Source: Epiperipatus broadwayi (taxonomy: Eukaryota; Onychophora; Udeonychophora; Euonychophora; Peripatidae). Taken from it: a DNA stretch of 64,000 nucleotides. This document shows positions 22,497 to 34,460 of the stretch, piece after piece; within the stretch, counting starts at the first letter, position 1, and every line of letters starts with the position of its first letter. The DNA lies in contig JAQFVV010000022.1 in assembly GCA_028023455.1 (NCBI GenBank), positions 11,923,100 to 11,987,099 of the forward strand, in the 5' to 3' direction. The notes below the pieces were generated by a model that was not told the origin of the DNA, ran no database searches, and saw only the letters and a list, made by a program, of their open reading frames with translations. Both the position numbers and the translations under genes were made by a program.

Positions 22497-23454
22497 AGCT
22501 TGGAAGTTAATAAAAAGTTTGAGTACCAAATTTGCCAAAAGTGGAATTGTTATTAGGATCTTATGTTCCAGTGTATGTTACTCTATTACCATACTAAACT
22601 AAAGAGTGGATTATCATGATTTATTGCAAATAACAACCATTTTTTCCCCTTTTAAAATAAATTCACCAATGAATTATGTAAATTTTATTGGTATTATTTT
22701 TTTAAAAAATTAAAATGAAATTCATTAATGAAATTATGGGGTTGAATCTGAACTCTCGTTTTTATAATGACATATCTTAATAATGCTATAAATATACGAG
22801 TTCAGATTCTATCATATTATAAAATATTAATCACAATAAATTTATTAAAATACATATTGGGAATGACATAAATATTTCTTAAGGTAATTAAAATAAGTAC
22901 TAGCTGATGATTCAATTTAAAATGAAAGTTCAAAATATTCACTATGTGTGCTAAATAGAGTATTTGTTTTAGACCTATCACTTTTTATTATTACTATCAC
23001 TAATTAATTAATAAAATTATTAACCTTTTTTTAAAATTATAATAAATTATTAAACTCCAAATTAGATATTGTGTCTATCTTATACCTTTTGGGCTCATAT
23101 TCAGCAGAGTTTCTTCTTATTCAGGAAACTAGAACTGATTAGTAAATTAAATTAAATTACACATATAGATTTTATATAATTCTCTTTGAAATTATAGATA
23201 TAGTGATCTGGGATTGAAATATGTAATGACTCTGTGTATTGTTAAAGATCCCCTATAAAGTCCACATTCTTTATAACATTAATTGGTTATATAGAGCATG
23301 GTCATCTCAAAGTGTAGTGACTACCACTAATCTCTATTAGCATTTTATTTAGTTCAAGATGCACATATGTTTATACCTATTGTATATTTAATAAAGTTGT
23401 TGGTTAAGAAAATATTTATAGGTAAAAATGTGTCTCAATCTTACAGTCTTAAAT
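22497..23454. other. No gene seen
   Basis: AT-rich DNA with short frames only and no repeat partner in the window. Confidence 0.5.
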
Positions 23455-25689
23455 TATTATTATAGACAAAATTAGTGTGTGCCACTTTATTTGAGTTTTC
23501 ATTTTGGTTTCATTATATCTAATAATTAACAACCAGACTGTACAGAAATAATCAAACCAAATTGACAGTATTCTTTGTTTGAATTTTAGATAGCTACCCA
23601 AAATAATAGTATTCTGTCATTCATGCAAGAAATTGATATAATATCTTTTTTCTTTGGTTGATAGTTTATGATGTTATAAAATTCAAGTCAAAAACACAAT
23701 GAAATGATTTCATTATATTAATATAAATATCAAACATAACATTGCAGTAAAAATTAAAAAATTAACAGTACCATATTTTGCCATGAATGATAGTTAAAAG
23801 TGACTATATAGTGAATCCTGTACTTATGTATGTGAATAAGTCTATGATTTTTTTTCATAACTTAAATTTTCCATAAGTGAGATTTCCCTTTAGGAGTACA
23901 TTACCATTAAACATGGTTCAGAATATGAAAATATTTTTAACAAATGAATATAAACACTACAGTATATTACAATAAATGTTCATACCACATTAGACATGCA
24001 AAAACTAATATTTTTATTTTTTGCATTTTCTATATGCCAACAATTATTAGTATTAAATTATCAATCTATGAAAATTGAGTTTACATAAGTAAAAATACAT
24101 CTCATATTCAAATTTTATGTAAATGAGTAATAATAACATATATACACCCACTCCTAGTTTATAATTTATATTATGTCTATGACTCACAGGAGTCAAAAGT
24201 CGGCTAAGCACATAAAATAAAATAAACTTTATGAAAGCTTTTTTCAATACAGTTATTGTGTATTTATAATTATATCTGTTATATAATTTTTTTTTAAACT
24301 TAATAATTCATGTCTACAAAAAAGTTAAAAAAGAAAAGTAAGATTAAACAATTAATATTAATACCACAATAAGGATTACCAGAATTGTTAGTTTGTTTGT
24401 ATATATGGAGGATAGTCTTTAAATATTTCTCTTCAGAGTAAAAAAAACTTTCCCATATTTTTCTATAGAGAAACTATAGCAAAATATTAATCATCAGATG
24501 AATGAGGGTTTACACATGTCCTTCCTAATTTCACCTTCTGGAGTGAATTGATAGATATTTATTCGCATACTGGTTGCTAGAGGGCTAACTAGAGTGATCA
24601 TGAATACTTACAGGTAAAAAATCTCCATGTGTCATGAATATTCAACTACTAAATCATAGCATAACAAAGTATATTCACTAATCTACAAGTATGTTTATGT
24701 ATAAGTATTCATGATATATTTTATTTTTTAAAAAAGAAATATACATATATTTTCAGTTTATAATATTGAGTTTCTTTTTATTAAGCATTTTACATAAAAA
24801 AAATAGTTTTAAAAATGTAAATCTGAATTTGTACATCAACAATTATTTATTTTAAATAAAACTGATCTTATTAAATATTTACAAATAAAAAAGTGAAACG
24901 GAAACAAACACGTTGTACCATAATAGAATTATTTACATTATTATAGAATCATTCTTTTATATATATAAAAGCCTTTTTCTTATTATGGTATATTTACGTG
25001 TCATTCCAGTTATTATGCAGAAAAAAGTTAAATCATAAATTACAGTAAATAAATAATGGTAGTCTAAAAAAAAAAAAAAAACATGGCACAAATGCTGCAA
25101 TTAGCTGGAATTTTAAATGCAAATAATACTGTCAAATGAAACAAAAATCGCAAATTAGGAATACATATTCAGAACAAGCCACTGAAAAAAAAGAAAAAGA
25201 ATATTAAAAACTACAAATCAATTTAAACAAAGTTTAAAGTTAATTGTAATGTATTGAATGATTAATGAATAAGTGATATAAATGATTTCAGAAAGATTTG
25301 AGAGCTGTCAGCTCACGGCTTAAAACATTTTACAATTGCCAGTTGGCAAGAAATATCCATCATTAGCTGATGAAAGCATAATACCTCATTTTGCATAAAT
25401 ATTTGGTCTCTTCTCATTTTCCATAATTCAGCCTATTCCAACTGATTATACACTAATCAAATATTTATATTTTAACAAATTGGTGGTTTTACTGGTATTT
25501 AATAGCATGAGTGGTTATTTTTTGTACAGATGATAGATAGTTTCTGATATATATATTTATATATTACTGACTGATATATGTCTACCATCACTATACTGAT
25601 GACTTCTATTGAAAAATGTAATACTCATTGGAATAGACAACTTCCAAGTAGTGGAGATTTTCTTTTCAATACCATTGTTATTTACAGCC

Positions 25690-25950
25690 ATTAGCAATCC
25701 ACTGCAAGATAAGGATCTTTCCAAATTTAATCCAATTTCCCTGATCTCTAGCCTCTTCTCCACACCACACCGGAAAATGTTCTCATCCAATTCACATGTA
25801 GCTTCTTTTACATCTTGTGCAACCTCTGTTCATTGACTGCCATCTCTTCTAGCAATATGTCTATCTCAGTTTCATTTCAATCTCTTAATTCATTCCATGA
25901 TGTCAATGGTAACTGTGTGTCCTCTCACCTACTTTCAATCCTATCTTGAT
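25690..25950 (-). pseudogene. Decayed RTE-type LINE 3' end
   Basis: The plus strand here parallels 34485-34745 of the better RTE copy, e.g. GCAATCCACTGCA, TTTAATCC, TCACATGT, CTAGCAATATGTC and ATTTCAATCT in the same order. On the minus strand this is the last 80 codons of the RTE polyprotein, broken by many changes. It carries no independent function. Confidence 0.7.
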
Positions 25951-26871
25951 ACTATTGACATGAATCTTTCCATTGTTATATTTTTAGTTAAGGTAGTTAA
26001 ATATCCACTTTCTGATCAATAGTTTTACAGTTGGATTAGCTATGGATCAGTTACATGAAAAAAAATCTAAATATTCTTGAAAATCATATCTGGAAAAAAG
26101 TTAACTTCCATTCAGATTCTAGTTCAAAGGTATGGAATTACATAGACAGGGGTAATCTTGTAAATGAAGATAATGGAGCCAACGTCTTTTTTAAGTCAAA
26201 GCTGAATTGGAGACATTTAAAAATTAGTCTCATTTTGCCTCTGCATCGTATATAAGAATAAGCTATAATATATATATATATAGACCATAGATAATATGTA
26301 AAATATAAACTTTTGGTACAAAACAATATTTATTATTTTGAACCACTAAACATCATACGATCACCATTCTTTATGCTTATACAAGCTGTTTAACACAGAG
26401 GCAAAACTCTTCATACAGTAATGTCACTCAGTGCAAACCAGAGTAATCATTGGACAGAGTGCTCTCAGATCCAAGACTCCTCACTGATGAAAGCCACAAT
26501 CTAGAAACTACTCTGGAGATATTGTATAAGTAGGTACTAGAGAGGGATTTTACGCATAAACCTTGCAGCATCCATTGAATACTCTGGCTTGCAGTGAGTG
26601 GTGCTACTTTATGGAGACTTTTGTTCTCTGTGTTATTTGTTATTCTGCTGCACCGGACTTTTAATACAGTATATCTTTGTCAAAGCATGGCTATAGTGAA
26701 TATATTTACTGTAGTCATGCATGCACATTTAATCATGTTTGATAAAGGTATGCTGTATCAAAAACCTGGCTTAGCAAAGTAATAAATATTGTTTTATATC
26801 AAAAATTTATTATCACAATAATTGATAATTATCTACATACTTTTGTAGAATATATTTTATTATATATATAT

Positions 26872-26952
26872 AAAATACAAAAAGCTGACGAGGATTACCT
26901 CGAAAGCGCTACAAAAGAATTTAAACTATAATATTTCATTTACCATTAATTT
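26872..26952 (+). repeat. 81-bp insertion with hammerhead-like core
   Basis: Present in copy B and absent at the matching point of copy A (about 2109). It lies between two runs of TATATATATA that could be its TSD. It holds CTGACGA, GGATTACCTC, GAAA, GCGCT at 26885-26910, matching the conserved core order of a hammerhead ribozyme, although the middle helix pairs only if it borrows the GA of the core. It probably is a short PLE-end fragment. Confidence 0.5.
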
Positions 26953-28378
26953 TATATATATATAACTATTTATGATATAGCTATAAATTTGAAATGCTAG
27001 AATAAATTGTGTTTAGAAGATGCAAATAATGGCAAATTACTATCAGCGATAATCAAAAGTCACTTGCTTATAATATCCTAGCAAACAATTTGCCTTTAGG
27101 CAGTGAATTTCATATTAAATAGTTGGTGTTAGTAAATTTTTATTTTATTACCGAATATGATTACAAAAAATAATTAATCATTTAAGGAATTTTATGTCTG
27201 AATATTTTTAATATCCATTTTTGCCATAAGTTACTAATTTTATATTTTTCTTCATAATCTATTATGACTTTTGTGAAGCAAAAATGCATTGAATTTAGAT
27301 CTGATCAAGAACTGTTTCCCTTTATGTCATTGGTCATGTATTCAGCTATGTCTAGTTTTAACAATCTTTTTTAAAAAAATTGCAATTTTTGTAAGGAATA
27401 TTGCATTTATGTACATAACATTAAGGTATTCCATAAAACATAGCTCTACATTGTAAAATTATTATATGATCAAATAATTTAATTCTCTTCTATCTTAAAA
27501 CAACCCATTTTTTGATTCATTTGTTTTCTATATAGATTTAAATTTTATTTACATAAAATTTAAATACCAATATTTAAAAATATAAAAATTTTCCATTGGT
27601 AAGGAATATTTTTTTATTCAATAATCATTCATATAAAGACATATGATTCTTTATCAGATATTCAGTTTATATTCAGCTTTTATTATATTATCTATTTATT
27701 GCTATTCTCAAAAAAGGCATGACTTCTCATAGTTTGTCAAGAAAAAGGTTCCCACATTCCATGTCCAACATAGACAAAATTAATGATTTTCAACAAAAAA
27801 AAAATGTTAAACATTCCCCTGAACTTTGTTATATATATATTGTATGTATATGTCTCATTTCAAACACACAGATATATTATTTAATTAAAAAAAATTTTTT
27901 TCTTTTATATATATATAATTTATGTGTGTATTTATTATTATATAGTCTATATAAATAGTTAATGAATAAGCAGTTGTAAAGAGAGAAGGTAATAATATTT
28001 AATTTTATTTATCATATTTTCTTATTAAATAATGTGTTAAATTATTTATTCTTATTAAACGAAGTAGATCAGAAAGAAAGTGTAAAATAAAGCGATCAAG
28101 ATTAGTAGATTAGGATGTGAAAATGTACACGTGTGAGTATGAATGTTTAAACATAAAACATTTTTACACCTATTTCTGGTGACTATAGATTGCCAGCTTT
28201 ATTGTTTGTGTTAACTGTATCTAAGATTATTTTTAGAAAAGAGGTGCTTTGATGGAATAAAACGTGATTATTAATTTTCTTGTAGAATCGCGACAGACAG
28301 TCAAACTTGTGAAGCTTTGATCTTTTATCTCAAGATAAGATTTCCAGGTGGTCCTTTTCTTTGATCAAAGATTCACAA

Positions 28379-28412
28379 TATAAAGGAATGAAACAATGTT
28401 TAGAGGTCAGTT
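28379..28412 (+). promoter_or_regulatory. TATA plus initiator pair, possible solo LTR
   Basis: TATAAAG at 28379 and TCAGTT at 28407-28412 are spaced so that the initiator A lies 30 nt from the TATA T, the arthropod-type optimum. AATAAA is at 28784, followed by CTTCCTGGAATATTACA. Promoter, then poly(A) signal about 375 bp on, is LTR-like, but no second copy or TSD was found. Confidence 0.3.
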
Positions 28413-29042
28413 CAATTTTTGTTTGGAAGAGAGTGATCTAACAATATGTAGTTTTTTTTTTAAAAAAGTCAATCATTAATATTACTAAGATCAATTTTTT
28501 CATTACTAATAGAAAGAGATGTAATGATTGAGTTCGTGAAAACCAAGGGAAATGGACAGTTTTTTTTTTTTTAAAGTGAGAGCGATTGATTTTTTTTCTC
28601 TTTGAAAATTAAGGAAGGAGAAAAATGACTCTTGTTTTAAAGTCAGTATAGATAAAGATGTGCATATATATATATAATTCCCAGCAAGATTAAGAAAAGG
28701 AAATGGAACAAAATTGAATTTCTTGGAAGAAGTTATTTACAGTTCTATAAAATGATATTAATATATTTTGCTGTGTATAATACAATAAATTTGCATTGCT
28801 AAAACCATTGTTTCTGCTTCCTGGAATATTACAGAATGGGTTAAATCACTAATCTATTGTGGACCCATATACCAGTCCATAGTAACCAAAAGAATGGAGA
28901 AATTTAAAGCCAGCCACAAACATAATCTAATCATCATCTTGGACGAGAGAAGAAGAAAGGCAAGATGAATAAAAGCCATATATATAGCCAAATTTGATGA
29001 AGCTATAAATCAAATTTTTGTTAAAGTTTTCCTCAGTCAGCT

Positions 29043-29295
29043 AAAGTGTCTACAATGATTTTTTTTAAAATGGAAGAGACAAGCAAATCCACCAGTTCAT
29101 ACTTATCTAAAAGTATTTGTAATAATTCTTTTTGAAATGGTAGAAGCAAGCCAGTCAATGAATTCAGTGTTATCAAAAGCATCAACAATAAATAATTTTA
29201 AAATTGTGGAAATAAGCTAGTCAATTAATTTATGTTTATCTTAAAAGTATCTGCAAGAACTTTTCTTTTTTTTTAAATGGATCAAATCAACTTAT
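29043..29295 (+). repeat. Degenerate 67-bp tandem repeat, about 4 units
   Basis: Units start at 29043, 29109, 29175 and 29243, each with AAAAGTRT-type starts, a T-rich centre, AATGGNAGA and AGCNAGTCAAT-like blocks. Divergence between units is high. Confidence 0.55.
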
Positions 29296-30767
29296 ACATG
29301 AGACAAGCAGTCTGAAAATTCAAACTTGAGACATTTATAAGAAGTGAAAATAATCGGGTAACTATGAACTTTCATTAACAGATCTTTTATTCTTACTTAT
29401 TAAAAGTAAACATTAATTTATTGGTCAAGGCATTTTTTTTTCTTTTCATACAGAAACATTAAAGGCTTGTTTATCGATAGTTATTCTCAATATCACATAA
29501 TATAACACAAACACAGTTTAAATCTTTAAACTTACATTCTCATTATTTTTTTATAATTTTTTTTTATTACATATTGTAATATTGAAATGTTTTTTTTATT
29601 GTTCATTTATTATGATAATGAGCAACCTATAAATATATGCATTTATAATGTTTTTTTTTATATTTATTTTGTTGCATATTAAAATTGATATAATGTATTT
29701 TATTTTATTTTGTTCAAGGTTGCAAGAATAATTTTTTATATATGTGATTTATGTCTTAATCTTTAATATAAGGGAACACATTTTAAAAATATATGTTGAC
29801 ATATCACAGGGTGTGTGTGCATGTGTAACTGCTTATACAAACACGTCAAAGGAATAGGTTAGGCATAGTTTGTTTAAATATGGTAAATTGAAGAGCCAGG
29901 CTTACATATGAATGGAGGTGAAATAAAACACACAAGTTACATATGAAATTTATTTTCATGATATAATAAGTTAGGAAAGTCTTAAGTAAGCATTCAATGA
30001 AATATTTTTTTTTAAAATGTCATTTTAAGCCAGCTTATTTTAAAATGTCCAAAATGACAAACTTGTATATTAAATTTATTTGGTTATGTGTATATAAATT
30101 TTTTTTATTAGTTCTATATTTAATGAATGTAATAATAAGCCATTTATCTAATTATTAATTTGATTTTAAAGAAAGAAAGAAGAATAGTATTAATAAAATA
30201 TAATTATATATCTTAAGTGGTTTCCGAGTTATTATTGTTGATATAATCATATGTTGTCTTCTCTTAATTCTATCATTTTAATTGATCCATCACCATTTGT
30301 AAATATTTAAGCAAATGCTTGCGAATGTTAAGCAAGCTAGAATATTGATTTACATTTAAGTATTTGGGGATTGGACTTGATAACCAAATTTTAATAATTA
30401 TAGGTTAATAATAGAAAGCTACAAAACTATGTTGTGCCAATGAGTTTTGATCATCCTCATCGAAGAGGGATATCATGATCACCATCATCATTGATTTAAT
30501 AACTAATAATCATTCAATCAAACCAAAAGGGTTCGTAGAAAGTTGAATATCATGCAGAGATTCATGATGATCAGTCATCATCACTAGTGTTATTGAATCC
30601 TAGTTTTAACTATAAAAGTACTTGGAATAAATAACTATAAATGGGTATAAACGCTAATGAGTGTTATATTTAAATCTGTTTAAAATAGGATGATTTTTTA
30701 AAAAAATGCCTATAAGTTTATATAAAGATAAATTTCTTGTTGTGAGTTTATTATAAAGCTATGGCTG

Positions 30768-30800
30768 ATATCATCATCATCATCATTATCATCATTATCA
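30768..30800. repeat. (TCA)n microsatellite
   Basis: Run of ATCATC units with two ATT interruptions. A similar ATCATC run lies at 34461-34479 as the RTE tail. Confidence 0.8.
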
Positions 30801-32215
30801 TCTTTATATTATGATAAATAATTAAGTTAAGTAACTAGTTAAATGGCCATTCATATCAGTAATGGTCTTCACGATGCTTGTTTGGAAGCCATTAATAAGA
30901 TTATACTTGTCTGTTCATCAATATATGTAAAATGAGCTAGTAATATCTATAAGAGTCTTTGATCTATATAAATTTTGGTGATATAGGGATCTTGTAATTT
31001 TATTGACATAGATAAAATATAAGAATGTCATTTTTTTTTGTTCATTAGTCATCCAAGTCATGTGTAGTAAAAATGTACTGAATGAGTTTGAACTCAGTAC
31101 ACTCTAAACAGATATTTAACTAGATTTAAAACAATCTAGTGGCGCTTGTGGGAAAACACATGTACTTAGCTAAACTGAATAAAGAGTGATTTAATCCCTT
31201 TCCAACTTAATGATATTAAGTTTATATGATAATTTTATACGTTGTTATAAATAGCACCAGTGTGTGCGTGTGACCGTGAATGGTCGTATATACATGGAAA
31301 GAGGAATGAGAAGGATTCTTGGTTAAAAGAACCTAGTATTGGAGGTAAGCGAAATGCACTCCAGGGATCTCACAGTGGGTAATTTTATTCAGTTGCTATA
31401 TTTAATATTATTTTATTTGATGACAATGACCAGTATGTTTTATTGTTCAAATGACTTCCCCAATATCTAAATATTTTAAATCTTTAATGATGACAGTTTT
31501 AATTTTCATTTGGTTATTTTATATGGAAAAATGAGATAATTTATTTATTTCATTATTAGCGTGATAGAATTAATGTATAGGATAGTAGCAATCGGGCTAT
31601 AATGTTATATTTAATTAATTAGAAATAGACACCCAAATAGAGCATGATATGCATATATTCTTATTTATATGTTAGCGACATCCTTATTTAATTATAAATT
31701 GTATTTTAGCTAACACAGTAAATTCATTTCTCATTTAATTTTACTTGGTTACAAATGATGAACCGATGGAGCATATCATATATCCTGTTCAGTGTTTAGT
31801 TATTGAATTATAGCAACTATCATTTTATCATTCATCAACATATAGATTATAATCAGTTATAAAGTAACAGCCTTTTATTTATCAACCTTTTTATCAGTTC
31901 ATCTTTATTATTCATACTGTTACAAATGGGGCAGATTATAAACATATTATAATAATCAATAATTTCGTCTATATTTATTTTCTGTTACAAATAATATCTA
32001 TATATTTTTTTATCTGTTACAATATATATATATAAAACAGGAATTCTTTATGTATTTTTATAAATGACTTTTCACTATGATGTAATAAAGCAAGCCACCA
32101 ATAAAAATAGATATTGCAAGTTGAAATTATATCAACTAAAAATAATATTTGCCTAAAATACTTTAAATCAAAAATAATTTTTTATCCATGTTTTATATAA
32201 AAATCATAAATCAGA

Positions 32216-32390
32216 TAACATGTTTTCCTAAAAATAAGACTGGGTCTTTCTTATATTAATTTTTGTTCTAAAAAATGGTTTAAGATTTATTTTCATGGAA
32301 TATCTTATTTTTTCATGTACAAAAATGTACATTTATTCAAGTACAAAAATATATATTTATTCAAATACAAAAATCTATATTCATTCAATA
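32216..32390. repeat. Dispersed-repeat fragment and 24-bp tandem
   Basis: 32228-32300 has AAAATAAGACTGGGTC and TTATATTAATTTTTG, part of a hairpin-type repeat. 32316-32388 is three units of about 24 bp (TACAAAAATNTATATTTATTCAA). A further half unit is at 32712-32745. Confidence 0.5.
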
Positions 32391-32789
32391 TTAATAATTT
32401 CAACAGCATATAAATAACTTTTACTACTGCTTGAATACGAGAATATTAAAAGTTATTTATGCTCTGTTAAATTAGTAATATTTAATTTAAAATAATACAT
32501 GCAACATTAAGCTGGATTGATTAATTTGTGACTAAGGTTGCCTGTTAATAATAAGTTTCAGCCTTTTCGGATGTCAATGTTGATTTATTTGCAATATATA
32601 CAGTTGGAGTTCAGACAAAAGAGGAATTCTTATATCAGACCGAATGAAAGCACATTGATAAATAAAAAGTAAAATTGCATTTGTAAGTTTATTGTCTCAA
32701 AATAATTCTGAGTATCATTTATTCAAATACAAAAATCTACATTTACATCTATTACTTTATAACAAGCTGACAATCTTAACTAAAGTTTT

Positions 32790-32872
32790 TATTTGGGGTA
32801 GGGTTTATATTAGCAGCATCCTGAAAAATCATGCTAGAACTTATTTTCTGGTTAGGTCCTATTTTCATGTAT
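32790..32872 (+). repeat. Dispersed MITE-like repeat, copy 1
   Basis: About 80 bp match 57160-57240: TTATATTANNAGCATCCTGA, AAAATNATGCTAG, then CTTATTTTCTG and a second TATTTTCA. No transposase is linked to it. Probably a small non-autonomous DNA repeat. Confidence 0.65.
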
Positions 32873-34460
32873 ACATGTTAATAAAATCTTATATGTGTAA
32901 AAATTAAAATTATAACAATTTCTCAAATAAGGAATTCCCACGGTGACTTGTAGATTTTAAATAGATGCCTTTTATACGTTTATAGATTTAAATATTAGAA
33001 ATGTAAGAGAAATTATCTGTATATTTTTATAAATAATTTTCTGCTAAGATATAGTGAAGTTTTAAAATAAACATTAAAAACAGCTATCATAAACTAAAAT
33101 TAGCTATATAACAATAGCATTTGTCTGAAATTGTTTGTAGCATTTAAATCTTTAAATTAGTGAAACTCTTCTCTTTATAATATATAGCTTTTTATAGAAG
33201 AACCTTATTTGATTATGAAAATATTTGAAACTATGTTACAATTTGAATTTTCACACACAAAAAAATTATTGTCTGACTTAAGATCGTAATATAAACTTGG
33301 ATAGTAAACTAAAAGTAAATTCACTTTTGATTTAAAATAGCTTATACAAATATTATTGCTAGATGGCATAGTTTTAGAATGCAGTGCCTGTTTTTATTAT
33401 TTATAAAAATATACAGAGAATTCCACTTAATTTTTTTTTACATTTAAATCTATAAAATTGTTAAAATCTATTTAAAAAATATATAACATTTTCAATTTTT
33501 TGATTTTCATCAGTGCCTCTCTCATTTCAACTTCACCATATGGCAACCAACCACTAACATAGAAATTCAGACTACCTTCTTTCACATTGTATGCATATCA
33601 TGAACAATCTTTACTGTACACCTGAGCTAGATGTATCAACATCTAAATCTCCATGCCGAGGAAGGAACTAGTATCCATCCATCTTTAACACCTTATGAGA
33701 TATAAATTAAAATTCATATTTATTTTACTACAAAAATATTTTGTCCATTATAATTCCAAAAACCAGTCATTAAATTAAGGTTAATCATTAATTAAGCTTT
33801 TATTAATGTTATGGGTCATTCAGCACATTAATAGTGGTGGATTCCAAATATAAAAGGTCCTTGATCAATGTTCACTTGTCACATCACATGACCTCAAGAG
33901 CAATTAATATTTTTTGAAGATCCCCAATCATCAATAAAAAATTTAGAGAAAAATTAATTAAATATTTTATTGTTACTGAAGATGATAATTAAATGTTATT
34001 TCTAAATATAAAACTGAAATTAAATATATGTATACATTAATACTCACTTCTTCTTTAGAAAAGGTTGCGATATTCTTTCTTCCTAAATCTCTGGCTTTAA
34101 ATTCATCTGAAATTTATAATATATTTCTATATTTATATTAAATTCCTTTTTTTTGTTTTATTCAAAAAAATATATATATAAAAAATAATTCAGCTAAATC
34201 TTCTATCCCAACTAATTTAATTACACATATATGAGTGTGTACCAAATATTCTTTCAGGTTTTCATATCTAACAACAGTCAAGTGATCCTTTACTCAAAGA
34301 GAAACCAATAGGTGTTTAGTCCTAATTGTTATTGTAGCTACACATGGTTTTTAAAAATTGTAGCTATTTTACTGATCTTTCCTGCATGATTAATCTTTTG
34401 TTTGCTCTTTAATGTGAGAAAACCCAAACTAATTAGTTAACATTTTTACCAGTGGCATAT

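Larger units (their letters stand above)
23455..27432 (+). repeat. Dispersed repeat, copy B, with internal insertions
   Basis: The ends match copy A (1581-2432) in order and orientation. Relative to A it has about 2.87 kb extra between 23888 and 26763, about 81 bp extra at 26872-26952, and about 180 bp extra at 27086-27267. The large extra block contains a decayed RTE 3' end. The part from 23890 to 25690 holds no gene that I can see, and 25950-26760 contains a hammerhead-like core at 26484-26507 (CTGATGA...GAAAC) but no coding. Confidence 0.8.
27433..34460. other. Long AT-rich stretch without a recognised gene
   Basis: Apart from the listed repeats and promoter-like site, frames are short (at most about 70 codons) and low-complexity. 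33500-33700 has lower AT and could be a decayed element on the minus strand, but no domain is legible. 31320-31360 carries an isolated GTAAGCG donor-like site without an exon. Confidence 0.5.
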
